Origin: Gnetum montanum
Lineage: Eukaryota; Streptophyta; Gnetopsida; Gnetales; Gnetaceae
Assembly: GCA_015680685.1 (NCBI GenBank)
Contig: MNCI01028438.1
Location: 135,663 to 199,662 of the forward strand
Reading direction: 5' to 3'
Length of the DNA stretch: 64,000 bases
Shown in pieces: positions 46,290-57,976 of the stretch. The position numbers and the translations under genes were made by a program. Position 1 is the stretch's first letter. Each line of letters begins with the position of its first letter. The notes under the pieces are model-generated. The model searched no databases, was not told where the DNA came from, and was given only the letters and a program-made list of their open reading frames with translations.

Positions 46290-47166
46290 TGATGAGTGGC
46301 GAGGTACCCCTACACTCAACCATACAAATACGCGTGTATCACGCGTGATCCGGTCGAACTCCATAGACTAAGTGCCTACACGCCTTATGGAACACTTAAG
46401 GTTAATCATTCGTTGTCTTTCCAGACTTACTTGTATTTTTCACGGTTGTATGGTTAAGTAAGTTTGAGGTATATGATTTTTATGTCTTTTTTGTTTTATC
46501 TCCTATGCTACAGAGGTGAAGGGTGAAGAGACTAATTAACTAACTTTAAGTAACTAACTAAGCCTTAATTAACCTAGCATTAGTATCCATTCCCACTTAC
46601 CATTCACACCCTAAATCAATGTAACCTCGGTTACCAAATGCTAGTCGTTGCTGGGATCACCAAGCGTAACGCATGTGCTCGAAGTGGTCGTATTGAATGC
46701 ACTTAACTAGGAGAGAAGGGTTGAGAGAGATTTAATGAACTAAGAAATAATTTAAATGATAAAAAATAAATAACAATAAATAAAATCCTATTTAGCCTAT
46801 TCCATGCACTGCAAGGTTTATCCAATAAGTTCGTCTTTATTTCCGTACACAAACATGTGTTCAGGTACAATATTTTCTCGAATAAAGATCCGTTCACTTT
46901 AGAGATCCTATTGTGGGCACATGGAAATTATTCTATCTCTGGAGAGGTAAAAATGCCAGAGTTTTGCTACGGTCTATGCCTAGAATAAGAAATAAGGGAG
47001 AGCTACCTCTTATTTGTAGATTTTGCGACAGACCGTGATATCGCGTACGCGATATCGTAGGGGAAGATGCAATATCATGTACCTGATATTGCAAGGGATG
47101 CAATATCACAGTGGATGGGATATCATGTATGCGATATCATAACCCATGCGATATCGCATCCCATCA
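46290..47166 (-). repeat. E8 3' LTR
   Basis: 877 bp, + strand TGATGAGTGGCGAGG...GCATCCCATCA. The U3 array has GCGATATCGC, ACGCGATATCG and decayed versions (47040-47160), next to TATA (minus strand, about 47020). Confidence 0.92.
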
Positions 47167-47181
47167 TACCCCCATGACTGA
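47167..47181 (-). other. E8 polypurine tract
   Basis: The minus strand reads TTCAGTCATGGGGGTA directly before the LTR start. The core AGTCATGGGGG occurs three more times inside the element. Confidence 0.88.
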
Positions 47182-49150
47182 ATAAAAACTCGTCCTTGAG
47201 TTCCTTACAACATATTGGGACAGTATGGGATTATTGACCCAAAATGGAACTAATGGGATGACATGTGAACGAATCATCATTACAAGGAAAGACAAGACTG
47301 GTGTTCATGACAATAGGAGTGAACACATTATACATTTGACATCCAACCTTATTTGGCAGCTAAGAAAGAGAGAGAGAAAAAAAAGTTTTGCTGCTGCTAA
47401 TGCCAAGATTGCGCCTTTCGTTGTCCATCCGTAAGCACGCCATCAATCTTGCTCCTTGCATAGCTGCTTTCAGCACTGCTCCATTTGAAGTGTTCTCTCC
47501 AGATCCAATCCATTGTTGTATGATTACCATCTGCACACACAACATAGTCTTTTATTAGCAAGGGTAAATGAATCATAATGCAATTGATACCTTGCTTTAG
47601 TAAAAGGTCCATTGGCTGAGTTGTGGTATGGCTGATATGGGTCTAGAGATATATTCATGGTGACTACCGAAGGTGTAGGGGTTAGGAGAAAATTGAAAAA
47701 ATTTGGGTCTGAACCCCCATGACTAGGAGAGAACCTCCGGTAGCGATAGAATGAAGAAAGAAAAAGAACAAGAAAGATGGAGAAAAAGAGACAACTATAA
47801 CATTGATGAAATGGATGTCAAGATGGAAATGAAAAAAATAAAATGGATTGCAAAAATGTTAAGGGAAAGAATTTAACTGGTGCACCAAATAGGAATGTTA
47901 GTGGGTCCTCCCCAAAGTAGGCTCATGCCCTTAATGCCCTAACAAACCCACATTCAAAGAGTTTGTAGGCTCTAGAAATGTTACTTGGAACAAGAGTTAA
48001 AGTATTAACTGCAAGAATTTACCAAAAATAAAACAATGCGTCAACCAAAATATACACTAATGATACAACCACCAATGAGGTGAACAATGGAGAGAAGAGA
48101 ATGAAATGGAATCCCAAGAACAAGGTGGTGTACAGCCCCTTGTGTGTTTCATGGTTAATGTGACTTAGCAAATCCCATTCCAAGTCCGGCCTCAAACAAA
48201 CCACATCCAATGACTTCGCATTAATGCATTCAGCCAATCCATCCCCTTGGAGTAACAAGAATGTATTCACCCAAGAGCCACCACCATTCTGACAAAACAA
48301 GGAGGAGAGAATGGACAGCGAGAAGGGCCTTAGTTAAAGGGAACATTTTTATTTTAGTTCCATAACCAATGCTTGTATCCCAAATGGTTATTTCATCTAA
48401 GGGGTGTGCTTTGAATTCTCACTATTTTTTTTATATGTTTATGCATGAGAACCACACCATGCAAAGACTTTGTTATTTTTATTTACTCAGCTTCCAGATA
48501 ATTGAGTAATGTCGAAACGGTGAGAAAACTCAAGAAGAAAACATCCAAGCACCCAAGAGAATGGCTAACACAAATGCATCAAGTTCCCTTGAAGTCACAC
48601 CCTTTTCAATCCTTGAGTCCTTCCTTAGTTTGAGAAATACCCAGTCACCGATTTGTTATAATTCTTATTTAGAAAGGGACTGTACATTTCCAAGCCGAGA
48701 GAGACCATAGAAATGGTGGATGTATGGATGAAGTGGACTCATTGCTTGTCATATCAAAAGAACCATACCTTAGTATCAACATTATGACTTAAAGGTAAAA
48801 ATCAAACATTAGCAATCAATAGGAAAATAGTTCATACCATCATTAAGAACACTTATTGGTGACAAACTTAACAAAATGGATAAGTCACACACACATACAC
48901 ACACAAGAAATGAAAAAGTATGAACGATGTTGTAAAACAAAAAACAAGAAAAGTTAAAGAAATTTGTAAAACAAAAATGTGTAAAAAAAACGTGTAAGAC
49001 AAAAATGTGTAAAATAAAAATGTGCAAAACAAAAATGTATAAAACAAAAATGTGTAAAAAAAAATGTATAAAACAAAAACGTGTAAGAAAAAAATGTGTA
49101 AAACAAAAACTAAAAAGAACTAAGGGTCCTAAATGATTAGCATAGGTGGC
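47182..49150 (-). other. E8 3' non-coding region
   Basis: About 2 kb without a gene. Holds the block conserved with E3, E4 and E6 (48345-48760), a CA-type microsatellite (48888-48905) and tandem AAAACAAAAATGTGT units (48955-49105). Confidence 0.65.
48955..49105. repeat. Tandem 15-16 bp A-rich repeats
   Basis: About nine diverged copies of AAAACAAAAATGTGT on the + strand. It lies at the place of the T-rich tracts that follow the coding part in E3 and E6. Confidence 0.8.
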
Positions 49151-49412
49151 CATCTCCCCCATGACTGAATGGAAAGGAAGAGATCCAAAATAATGAGTGC
49201 CTGTTTGAATTTCTTACAAGTGTCCAACTTCTCCCAATTGATGTTCTAAGATTAAGGGGTGGAAGTCGGTGATGCTCATATTCCAATGTATCTATGCTTT
49301 CATTATAGGCATGAGTTGTTCCCCTAGTTTGTTCCATGCATGTTGGTCGGTTGCTCTTTCGATTAGCTGTCAACCACGAGGTGTCCACTTGTTGTGTGAT
49401 TGCTACATACAA
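49151..49412 (-). pseudogene. E8 pre-RT linker ending at the pol deletion
   Basis: Contains CMEQTRGTTHAYNESIDTLE, corresponding to the E6 linker just before RT. The frame then runs into TTCAGTCATGGGGGAGATGG, which matches E6 downstream of integrase (near 55800). RT to INT is absent. Confidence 0.65.
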
Positions 49413-49442
49413 GCACCTTTATCTTAGAGTTTCTAGGGCACA

Positions 49443-49979
49443 CTAGTTGTATGCTAGAGATGTTAAATTTCTCATCATCCATGATTCCTGCATGTCATCA
49501 CCCTTTGAGTCACTGTATGTGATGCATGGAACTTTCTTCTTCTCGATCTTTCCATAAATGTTTACCTTAGATATTTTCAAGGAAAGATCACAAATTCTTA
49601 GGCATGTGTCTATTGTGCTTAGCCATGCCTTTCTCATTATAATTGGGAAGTCCCCTTCGTTGTTAACTTCTATCACTAGGAAATCAGTTGGGTAGGACCA
49701 ACCACACACAGTGGTAACAATGTCCTCCACCAATCCCAAGGAAGTCGTGATGGACTGGTCTACCAGCTCTAGTTGAATATTTCTCTTCTTGAGTTGGGGT
49801 AGGTTCCAATCTTGATACATTTCTCGTGATATTAAGTTGACTCCGGAACCTAAGTTAAGAAGAGCCTTATGTGGTTCGTTCCTGGTGACTTGGAGGTAGA
49901 TTAAGGGACTTCCAGGGCTAGAGAGTTTCCTAGGAAGGTGGCCTACCTTGATCCAGTTAGTAACTTTATGTGTTAACAT
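49443..49979 (-). CDS. E8 protease domain
   Basis: 178 open codons. LIYLQVTRNEPHKALLNLGS and GVNLISREMYQDWNLPQL are the retropepsin active-site region (Asn at the catalytic Asp position; the Gly follows). LVEDIVTTVCGWSYPTDFLV and RKAWLSTIDTCLRI follow. The best preserved protease of the family here. The D-to-N change is one C-to-T on the other strand, shared with E6. Confidence 0.82.
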   Translation of the reverse strand: MLTHKVTNWIKVGHLPRKLSSPGSPLIYLQVTRNEPHKALLNLGSGVNLISREMYQDWNLPQLKKRNIQLELVDQSITTSLGLVEDIVTTVCGWSYPTDFLVIEVNNEGDFPIIMRKAWLSTIDTCLRICDLSLKISKVNIYGKIEKKKVPCITYSDSKGDDMQESWMMRNLTSLAYN

Positions 49980-50063
49980 AACCGTATGCGTTAAGCTCTA
50001 GTATTGGTTTGAAGAGAGCTCTGAAGCCTTGTATGTTGGAGGAGTGTACACAAACTCAACCGC

Positions 50064-52439
50064 TTATGGTTGTGAGAGCTTGTCTAGGTTTTTGGTTCTA
50101 AAGAAAGGTCTTCTCTTCTTGTGGTTGTCAAAACCAATAGTGGGTTGAGTGTTTATGGCTCTCGTAGCATTACATTGCTGCGGTTGAGTGGTGAGTTCCC
50201 CTTGCATTGTTGGAGCGGGAGGTAGTGGAACTATCGGCGTAAGAGTGGCAGATGGATTTGGAGGATGGTATGGATGTGGAGCATCTCTTAGAGGAGAAGG
50301 AGTCCTTCTAAAGTACTCCCAAACTTGGTAGTAATGTTGTGGAGTTTTGTGACTCATGGAGTCACTTGGAGAAACCAGCTACCGCACATAATAGCCATAC
50401 GGATCTAGTTGATGGTAAAGGTATTCTTGTCTAGGCAGTGGCATCCCCCATGACTGTGGATGTTTCCACTGCTAGTGTTGCCTGATAGGTTGTGGCGGAG
50501 TTCCACTTGGATAGTACATTAATGATTGGTGGAACTACCTTGGGGATAAGGTAACCTTTGGGGTGCCTGCTATATGTTAAGTCTCAGGTTGAGTGCATAC
50601 ACCCCAAACTTCTGTAGATGTGAGATGATTAGACAACATCCCTTAGGATGGTCATATTGGCAGATCTCACATCCACCATCATTGTTTATATCTGAATCCA
50701 CAACCTCATCAGAGATATTCATTTTTCCCTTACCCTTGTCACATGCATGGCCTGAATCTCTCTACTTTTTTTGTCCTTGTCACTACTTGGTTCCTCCTTA
50801 GATTACTCTACAATCTTTGGGACAGTTTCAATTTTACTATCTAAGGAGCTCCATATTTCATCTACCTTAGCCGATACTTTCGTTCTTAGTTTCTGAAGCA
50901 GCAAGGTTTTTCTATTTACCAACTCTTCAAGTGGTGACTCATCCTCTTCATCACAAAATCTTAGTCCCTTCTTTCAAAGGGAAGGATTGCAGTTATATTC
51001 TTCCATGCTTTCTCTTTTTTGTAGCTCCCCTTCTTCTTTGGCTACTTGCTCCAAAAATTAATGAACTTCATGGGATCTAAGTTCAGATAGTCTCCCTTGG
51101 GCATAAGTCCCAAGGGTTCTCCTAGTTTCATGCCTTAGCCCATCTACGAGGTGGTGTAATTGATCTCGTTGTGTGTAACCATGGCCCGGGCAACAATGTA
51201 GCAATGCATAATATCAGCCCATGACAACATCCAAGGGTTCATGATTACCTTGCTTCCATCCTTGGATCTGCTTACATAAGTTAGACACTTTGGAGTACGT
51301 TTGATATTTATCATTGAACAACTCTAATATCGTACTCCATCTCCTAATGGTTTCCAGTTCTAAGGACCAGTACCAACTCTCTGCTTCCTTTATGAGTGTC
51401 CTAGGAAACAACTTTAGTTTCTGCCACTCATTTTCTATGTTTTGCAAGGCGCAGGCATTTTGGAATTCCTGTAAATGATTTTGTGCATTAGCATTATATC
51501 CCCCTTCGAACCATGGAATATTATTCATGTCAAGTCTTTTGATATGACTATCTTTTTGATGCCTTGTTGGTATTCTCACTACCTCCATGATGTCTAGCAT
51601 ACTTTGGGTGGAAAGTAGGGGTTCATTATGATCATCTCTTTCATGATGCCTATGATGCCTACGTTGTTCCCTACTTTCCCTTCTATCATGCCTAGACTCT
51701 CTAAACTGCCATGATCCTCTCTCTCGACTCTCTCGTCGAGGTCTCTCATTTTGCTTACCCTTATCCTCATCGTTATGCTCTTGATGACTACACCATGATG
51801 TGGAAGGAGAGGGTGAATGATGTGATGAAGGGAAAGAAGAAGGAGAACAATCGCCATGATGATGTTTCTTACATTCTCTTCTGTGGCTTCGGCCCCAATC
51901 GTGATGATGATCAGAATGCCCATCCTTATCATGTGTTTTCGTTCCCTCAGTTAACAATTGGCATTCATGGGGATCAAAACTAGGGTTGTGTATTGTGGAT
52001 CATAGGTTCTGATACCCCACCTCCTCACTATCATTAGGAGGGTAAACATCATTTGATGGAGAACCTGTTATGGGTGGCTCTCCTGCCTTGAGTCCCTTAG
52101 ACATTGTGCTTCTGTGGGATGGTAATCCCTCATGTCGAAATCACCTACAATGTATTTAGCATAGAGCTGTGTCATGCCTATCTATGCAAGAGCATGGAGA
52201 AGCATGCTAGGGACTGCCCAATCTGGAGGTAACACTATGTTACCTTGTAAGTCTCTCCAGCGCAGTTGTTCATCCTGATGGAGGATAAAGGTAAAATTGG
52301 GTAGATACTCATCAGGATGAGTATATACCACCCAGTACTATTTAGAAACTGGCAGATTTTGGTTATGTGTTTTAGACTACCGACTATTTCTTGTATGATC
52401 CCTAGGTGGTGAAGTGCTTTTGTTCGAAGAACAAGACAT
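50064..52439 (-). pseudogene. E8 gag
   Basis: Best preserved gag of the family. Start MSCSSNKSTSPPRDHT at 52439. The conserved block YTHPDEYLPNFTFILHQ lies at about 52325-52275, then DFDMRDYHPTEAQ (about 52140). A His/Arg/Glu-rich stretch (51957-51600; HDRRESREQRRHHRHHERDD) probably binds RNA. The capsid domain is at 51590-51215: VVRIPTRHQKDSHIKRLDMN, WFEGGYNANAQNHLQEF, LKLFPRTLIKEAESWYWSLE. The Pro-rich tail (50357-50064) ends KKRRPFFRTKNLDKL. Some frameshifts and TAG stops. Confidence 0.85.
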
Positions 52440-52559
52440 TGTTTCTTATTTGGTGTCCTAATTAACTGTTATATAATTTTTCATTTAATTAACCCTCAGG
52501 GTTCATTTAAGCTTCCAACGATGTGAGTGATTTCCTATGTTCTACTTAGCACACAAACA

Positions 52560-52583
52560 CTTAGTCCCCAACAATAGTGCCAA
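52560..52583 (-). other. E8 primer binding site
   Basis: The minus strand reads TTGGCACTATTGTTGGGGAC next to the LTR edge. Confidence 0.82.
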
Positions 52584-53430
52584 TGATGAGTGGTGAGGTA
52601 CCCCTACACTCAACCATACGAATACGAGTGTAGCATGCACGATCTGGTAAAACTTCGTAGAATAAGTGCCTACACGTCTTATGGAACACTTAAGCTTAAT
52701 CATTTGTTGTCTTCCCAGACTTACTTGTATTTGTCACGGTTGTATGGTTAAGTAAGTATGAGGTATATGATTTTTATGTCTTTTCTGTATTATCTCCTAT
52801 GCTGAATAGGTGAAGGGTGAAGAGACTAATTAACTAACTTTAACTAACTAAGCCTTAATTAACCTAGCATCCGTATCCATTCCCACTTACCGTTCACACC
52901 CTGAACCGATGCAACCTTGGTTACCAAACGCTAGTCATTGCTTGGATCACCAAGTGTAATGCATGTGCTCAAAGCGGTCGTACTGAATGCACTTAACTAG
53001 GAGAGAAGGGTTGAGAGAGATTTAATGAACTAAGAAAGCATTTAAATGATAAATAATAAATAACAGTAAATAAAATCCTATTTAGCCTATTCCATGCACT
53101 GCAAGGTTTATCTAAGAAGTTTGTCTTTATTTCCCTACACAAATATGTGTTTAGGTACAATATTTTCTCGAATAAAGATCCATTCACTTTGGAGCTCCTA
53201 CTATGGGCACATGGAAATTATTCTATCTCTAGAGAGGTAAAACTGCTAGAGTTTCACTACGGTCTAGGCTTAGAATGAGAAACAAGGGAGAGTCACCTCT
53301 TATTTATAGATTTTGCGATGGACTGCGATATCGCGTAGGGGAAGACGTGATATCACGGGGGATGCAATATCACAGCGGACACGATATCGCATACGCGATA
53401 TTGCAGCCCATGCGATATCGCATCCCATTA
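52584..53430 (-). repeat. E8 5' LTR
   Basis: 847 bp, + strand TGATGAGTGGTGAGG...GCATCCCATTA; the last CA has decayed to TA. GCGATATCGC array at 53320-53430. Closely matches 46290-47166. Confidence 0.92.
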
Positions 53431-55730
53431 GCAACATTTAAAGATCATTTCCCATTGCCATTTTTGGATCAAGTGTTGGACATCATATCCAAGCATTATT
53501 ATTATAACTTCTTGGATGGTTATAGTGCCTATAACCAAATCCAAATTGCACCAAAAGATCAGGCCAAGACAACATTCATGAGTCCTTGGGGAACTTTTGC
53601 ATATTATAAGATATCATTCGGTCTATGTAATGCCCCTACAAAATTTCAATGCTTGGTCCTTAGTATTTTCCAATAGCATATTAGTAGTGGTGTGGAATTA
53701 TTCATGGATGAATTTTCCACCTATGGAGCTATGTTTTAGCAAGCCTTGGACCACCTTGAACAAGTGTTGAAATAAACTTCTAGCTCAACTAGCACAAAAG
53801 CCATCTCATGGTCCAAGAAAGCATTATGCTAGGGCATCAAATTTTGTATAAAGGGATTGAGGTAGACCTAGAAAAGATAAGGATCATCCAAGGAATAACT
53901 CATAGAGCTTACAAAGAAAGATGCACCTTTCATTTGGACCAAGGAATGTGAATATGCATTCCAATAATTAAAAGAGAAACTCATAGAAACACCAATCCTA
54001 TGAGTGTTAAACTGGTCCAGACCCTTCCACATCATGAAAAATGTACCTAACTATGTCTTGGGAGTCATGCTTACACAAATGGATGATAAGAAATGCCCAT
54101 ACCACATCCACTATGCAAGCTAAAGCATTATGGGAGCATAGTTAAATTACACCACCATAGAAAAAGAACTAATGGTAGTGGTGTACGGTCTTGAAAAGTT
54201 TAGGCACTATGTGCTTGGTTACAAAGTATTTGTGCACATAGACCACAGTGCAATTCACTTCCTCATGAACAAGCCAATAGTGAGCCCTCGTATCATACGA
54301 TGGATCATGATCTTGTAGGAATTTGATCTCATGATGGTAGATCGAAAAGGGACCAAGAATGTGGTCACTGACCACCTCTCTCACTTAATGTGGGATAATA
54401 AAGAGGAGGAGAGCCTGCTCTTTGATCAATTTCCAAACAAACTCCTCTTTACTAGAACAATAAGTAAACAAACGCTCACAGAAACAACATGGTATAATGG
54501 CATCCTCACTTATCTTCTCACTCAAGAGATGTCACAGAATTTTGACTTTAGATAGAAGCAACAATGTCTTCATCATGCTAAATACTTTATGGAAATCAAT
54601 GGACACCTCTACAAGGTGTGTGCCAATGGTTTGATTCATTGGTGTGTCCCTAACGAAGATCAATTGTATGTTTTCTAGGATAATCATGAAGGACCTTGTA
54701 GAGGTCACTATGCAGGGAGATGCATAACCATAAAAATTATGATGGCAGGATACTATTGTCCTACAATCTTTAGGGATGCCCACTAGTTTGTCAAATCTTG
54801 TGAACATTGTCAATGAGATGGGGGGATGACCACTTGCATGGAAGGTCCTCAATAGTGGATCCAACCATTGGAACCTTTTGATATATGGGGCATTGACTTT
54901 ATGAGGGCCTTCACATCCATGTCCAATGGGAAGGCATATATTATCGTAGTAGTCTACTACTACACAAAATGGGTAGAAGCGGTAGCCATTACTAATTGTA
55001 CATCATCCACTACTACTAGATTTATATTGTAAATAGGTTTGGGGTGCCACGTTCACTAATTTCTAACAATGAAACTCATTTCATAGGTGTCACTTTTAGA
55101 AAGTTAATGCAATGCCTGAGGGTTGAACATAAGTTAACAACACCTTATCACCCCTAAGCCAATGATTAAGCAGAGGTAACCAACTAGGAGATCACAAAAA
55201 TATCAACACATTCTATTAGCAAATATAGGAAAGATTACAATACAAAAGTTAATGATGCTCTCTGGGCTTATCGTTCAACATGAAAACTTTCTATTGGCTA
55301 TTCTCCCTATGATTTAGTATACAAAAAACTTCCAACACTCCCAATTTAATTCAAGCTTCGTACACCGTCAATAGCTTGTGATCTAAATATTAATCTAAGT
55401 TTAGCACAAAAAGAAAGATTGATCAACCTGAATGTGATAGATGAAAACTAGTTAGTGGCCCTCTCTTTGAATAAGGTACACAAGGCATTCATCAAGCAAT
55501 GTCATGACCTTAGAATATGAAAGATAAAACTTCAACCAGGTGATAAGGTTCTCTACCAGAATCCCACACATGTACCCCAAAAGGAAAAATTTCAAACATT
55601 GTGGGAAGGACCTTATATAATTAATCAAACCTTTTCCTTTGGGGCCATGTTGATCTACAAACCTGAAAGCCTAAATAAAAAATAATTAGTCAACATGCAA
55701 CAAGTAAAACCTTTCTTAGAGCTAAGATAG
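53431..55730 (+). pseudogene. E6 RT (second part), RNase H and integrase
   Basis: After the duplication the RT continues: DHFPLPFLDQVLDIISKHYY, LDGYSAYNQIQI, FMSPWGTFAYYKISFGLCNA, and the active site FMDE where Athila elements have FMDD (53703-53714). RNase H: YTTIEKELMVVVYGLEKFRH, HIDHSAIHFLMNK. Integrase: zinc-binding part with NHEGPCRGHYAGRC and CEHCQ (54680-54830); catalytic D in WGIDFM (about 54890); the second D reads N (SNNETHF, about 55065); E in the AEVTN region (about 55170). The C-terminus has KFQTLWEGPYIIN and ends at 55730. Stops are mainly TAG/TAA. Confidence 0.87.
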
Positions 55731-57400
55731 GCTAGTGCAACTACCACCTCAATGGATGGACAACCACGTTCCATTTTTCGAATCTCCTCCTTCCAACTCA
55801 GTTGTGAAGGAGATGGCCATTTGTGTTAATTATCTATAAGGCTTCTCAGTTTTTTTTTTTTATTTCCATGTTTTTTATTTTACAAGTTATTTATTTTACA
55901 AATTTTTATATTTTCAAATTTTTCTAATTTTACACCATCAGTAGTACCTTTGAACTTGTCTTGATTATTTTACACATTCTTATATATTTTACTTTGATTT
56001 TTTTATTTTTTTCAAGTGTTATATTTCCTCTTTTTTGCTAATAAAATTACTTTATTGTCATAGGACACAGTGTCGTTGTTTTTTACTAATGATGGATTGT
56101 GCTTAATGTTGTGATTGTTGATGTTTGGTTTCTATTTTTTAATTATGATGTCTAATGACTTTGACATGGTTTATTTTTCATGGAACATGTAGTGAGTCCA
56201 CATCATCTACTCATCTAATCAACTCTATGATTTTCCTTGTTTTGGGAATTCGAGGTCCCTTCCATTAAAGAAACTTTTAATCAATGGGTAACCTTGGTAA
56301 TTCTCAAATTAGGAAGGATTCAAAGGTTTGAAAAGGATGTGACTTCAAGGAAACTCAATGCTCTTTGTACTCTTCTACTTGCTTGAGTGCTTGAGTTTTT
56401 TTCATGGAATTCTTACTATTCCATACCAACCACTAATAGGAAGTCAAATAAGTCTTTGCATGGTGTTGTTCCCATCCAAAAATTCAAAAAGAAATGATCG
56501 GAATTCAAAGCACACCCCTTAGACATAATAAACAAATAAGTCCTTGAATGGTGTGGTTCCCATTTCAAGAAAAAACATAACAATGGAAATTTAAAGCACA
56601 CCCCTTAGGTAAACAAATGGATTACAAGCACTGGTTATGGGACTAGAAATACATGCACTTATGCCTGAAGGTCCCCTCTAACTAAGGCCATCTCTATTAC
56701 TTCCTACTTCTCTCTTTATGGAATGGTGGTTGTCTTATAGAAGCACTCTTGTGTCTTGAGTGGGTGGATTGGTCTTAGAGTGGTGATGCAAAGTCACTAA
56801 AAGTGGATGGTTTTAGTCTGGATTGAGGATGGACCTTTCCAAGTCATTTTAAACACAAATTCCACAAGGGACTATTTATGACCTTAATTTGAAACTCCAT
56901 TCCACCTTCTCTATCATTCATCCATGCTACCATAACTCACTTCATTGACATGTTCTATGTTATGCTTTATGTCTTGGTTTGATGTGTTGAAATTCTTAAG
57001 TAGATTCTTTTTGGTTGGTTCTTAACTTTTCATGACCATTAAATTGACTATGGGGTCCACAGAATCCTTAGTTGAGGTTATGCAAGGGCAAAAAGGACAT
57101 GATCCTACTATGGGAAGTACCCACTTGCATAGCTCTTTGTTTGGTTAGTTAAGCTTCCTTACCTTTGGCATTGCTACAATCTTATCTTTCAAATATTCCA
57201 TTGGGTATTCTACTTAGTGCTCCTTAACCTTTTATTCCATTCATCTCATAAATTAATTTTTCTCCATTTTTCCAAATTTATGCACTTCAACACCCTCTTC
57301 TCATGTTTTCATACTGTTCTTGTCCTTTTGAGCTTTCATTTGATCCCAGTTTCATTTAAAGCCTCTTCATATTTTGCAAGTTTAACTAAAGTTGATGGTC
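55731..57400 (+). other. E6 spacer between integrase and ORF3
   Basis: Non-coding. Holds a T-rich tract (55845-56085), the block conserved with E3, E4 and E8 (56160-56660) and a tandem duplication of about 77 bp (56445-56522 and 56533-56609, each ending CACACCCCTTAG). The rest shows nothing recognisable. Confidence 0.65.
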
Positions 57401-57409
57401 ATCTACAAT

Positions 57410-57510
57410 GGTCAAAGGCTACATCATCAAGCCTCGATGATGCATCCTCCCTCATCAATGAGGCCTAGTTGATTAGGTCTTGTTGGCGTAGTACAAAAAT
57501 GCTATATATA
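57410..57510 (+). promoter_or_regulatory. E6 internal promoter of ORF3
   Basis: CATCATCAAGCCTCGATGATGC, TCATCAATGAGGCCTAGTTG and TTAGGTCTTGTTGGCGTAG are followed by TATATATA at 57503-57510. The E6 LTR U3 has the same phrases (CATCAATGTGGCCTCATTGA, AATGAGACCTAGTTGATGC; 61120-61200) before its TATA. The ORF3 ATG lies 474 bp downstream. This looks like a second, U3-like promoter. (The first phrase is split here only for length.). Confidence 0.6.
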
Positions 57511-57656
57511 CCATTGTGCACTTAAAAAAAAATTTCATTTACTCATAACACATAGGGAGTTTTTGTAATTTTTTAGAGCCCAAAAACTTCCAGAGCCCTT
57601 AACTTCCTAATCATTTGTCCAAATCACTCCATTCTTCAACCCTACACTTACTAGAG

Positions 57657-57976
57657 GTAATATCTTTATCATGGGAGTCGCAAACCTTAAAGTTTATGAT
57701 GAAAAATTAATGAAATATTTTGGAAATTTTTCTAACTTCCCTAAAGGATTAATAACCTTAATCACATATAAACATCAACGTTTTCAATAGTTAACCCTTT
57801 CAAGAACCTCTGTGATGATTTATTAATGATAACATATAAATCAAATAACAATTAGAGTAATTAAATTAGCCATAATCACAACTTAGCCAAGTGTAACTAT
57901 CCTTAAGAGATAAAGGTATCACAATTTCTTCATGTTACACAATGATTACTAACCCATGGTCTTATTGTGATTACAG
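57657..57976 (+). other. Possible 5' UTR intron before ORF3
   Basis: AGAG|GTAATATC (GT at 57657) to TGTGATTACAG|ATGG (AG at 57975-57976). E3 has an analogous pair (GTAAGG at 11768; GATTGTAG before ATG at 12035). Inferred from consensus and conserved position only. Confidence 0.4.

Larger units (their letters stand above)
46290..53430 (-). mobile_element. E8: gag-pro only Athila-like element inserted in E6 RT
   Basis: 7,141-bp minus-strand element with both LTRs, primer site, polypurine tract and perfect 5-bp duplication. It has gag, protease and the post-protease linker but no RT, RNase H, integrase or ORF3. The linker passes directly into sequence matching the region after E6 integrase. It is therefore non-autonomous and was mobilised in trans. 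The LTRs are close to each other, so it is younger than E6. Confidence 0.92.

Noticed and set aside
49443-49979. Asn in the E8/E6 protease active site as a functional novelty
   Set aside because: A single C-to-T on the opposite strand explains it and E3 keeps Asp; simple decay is more likely.
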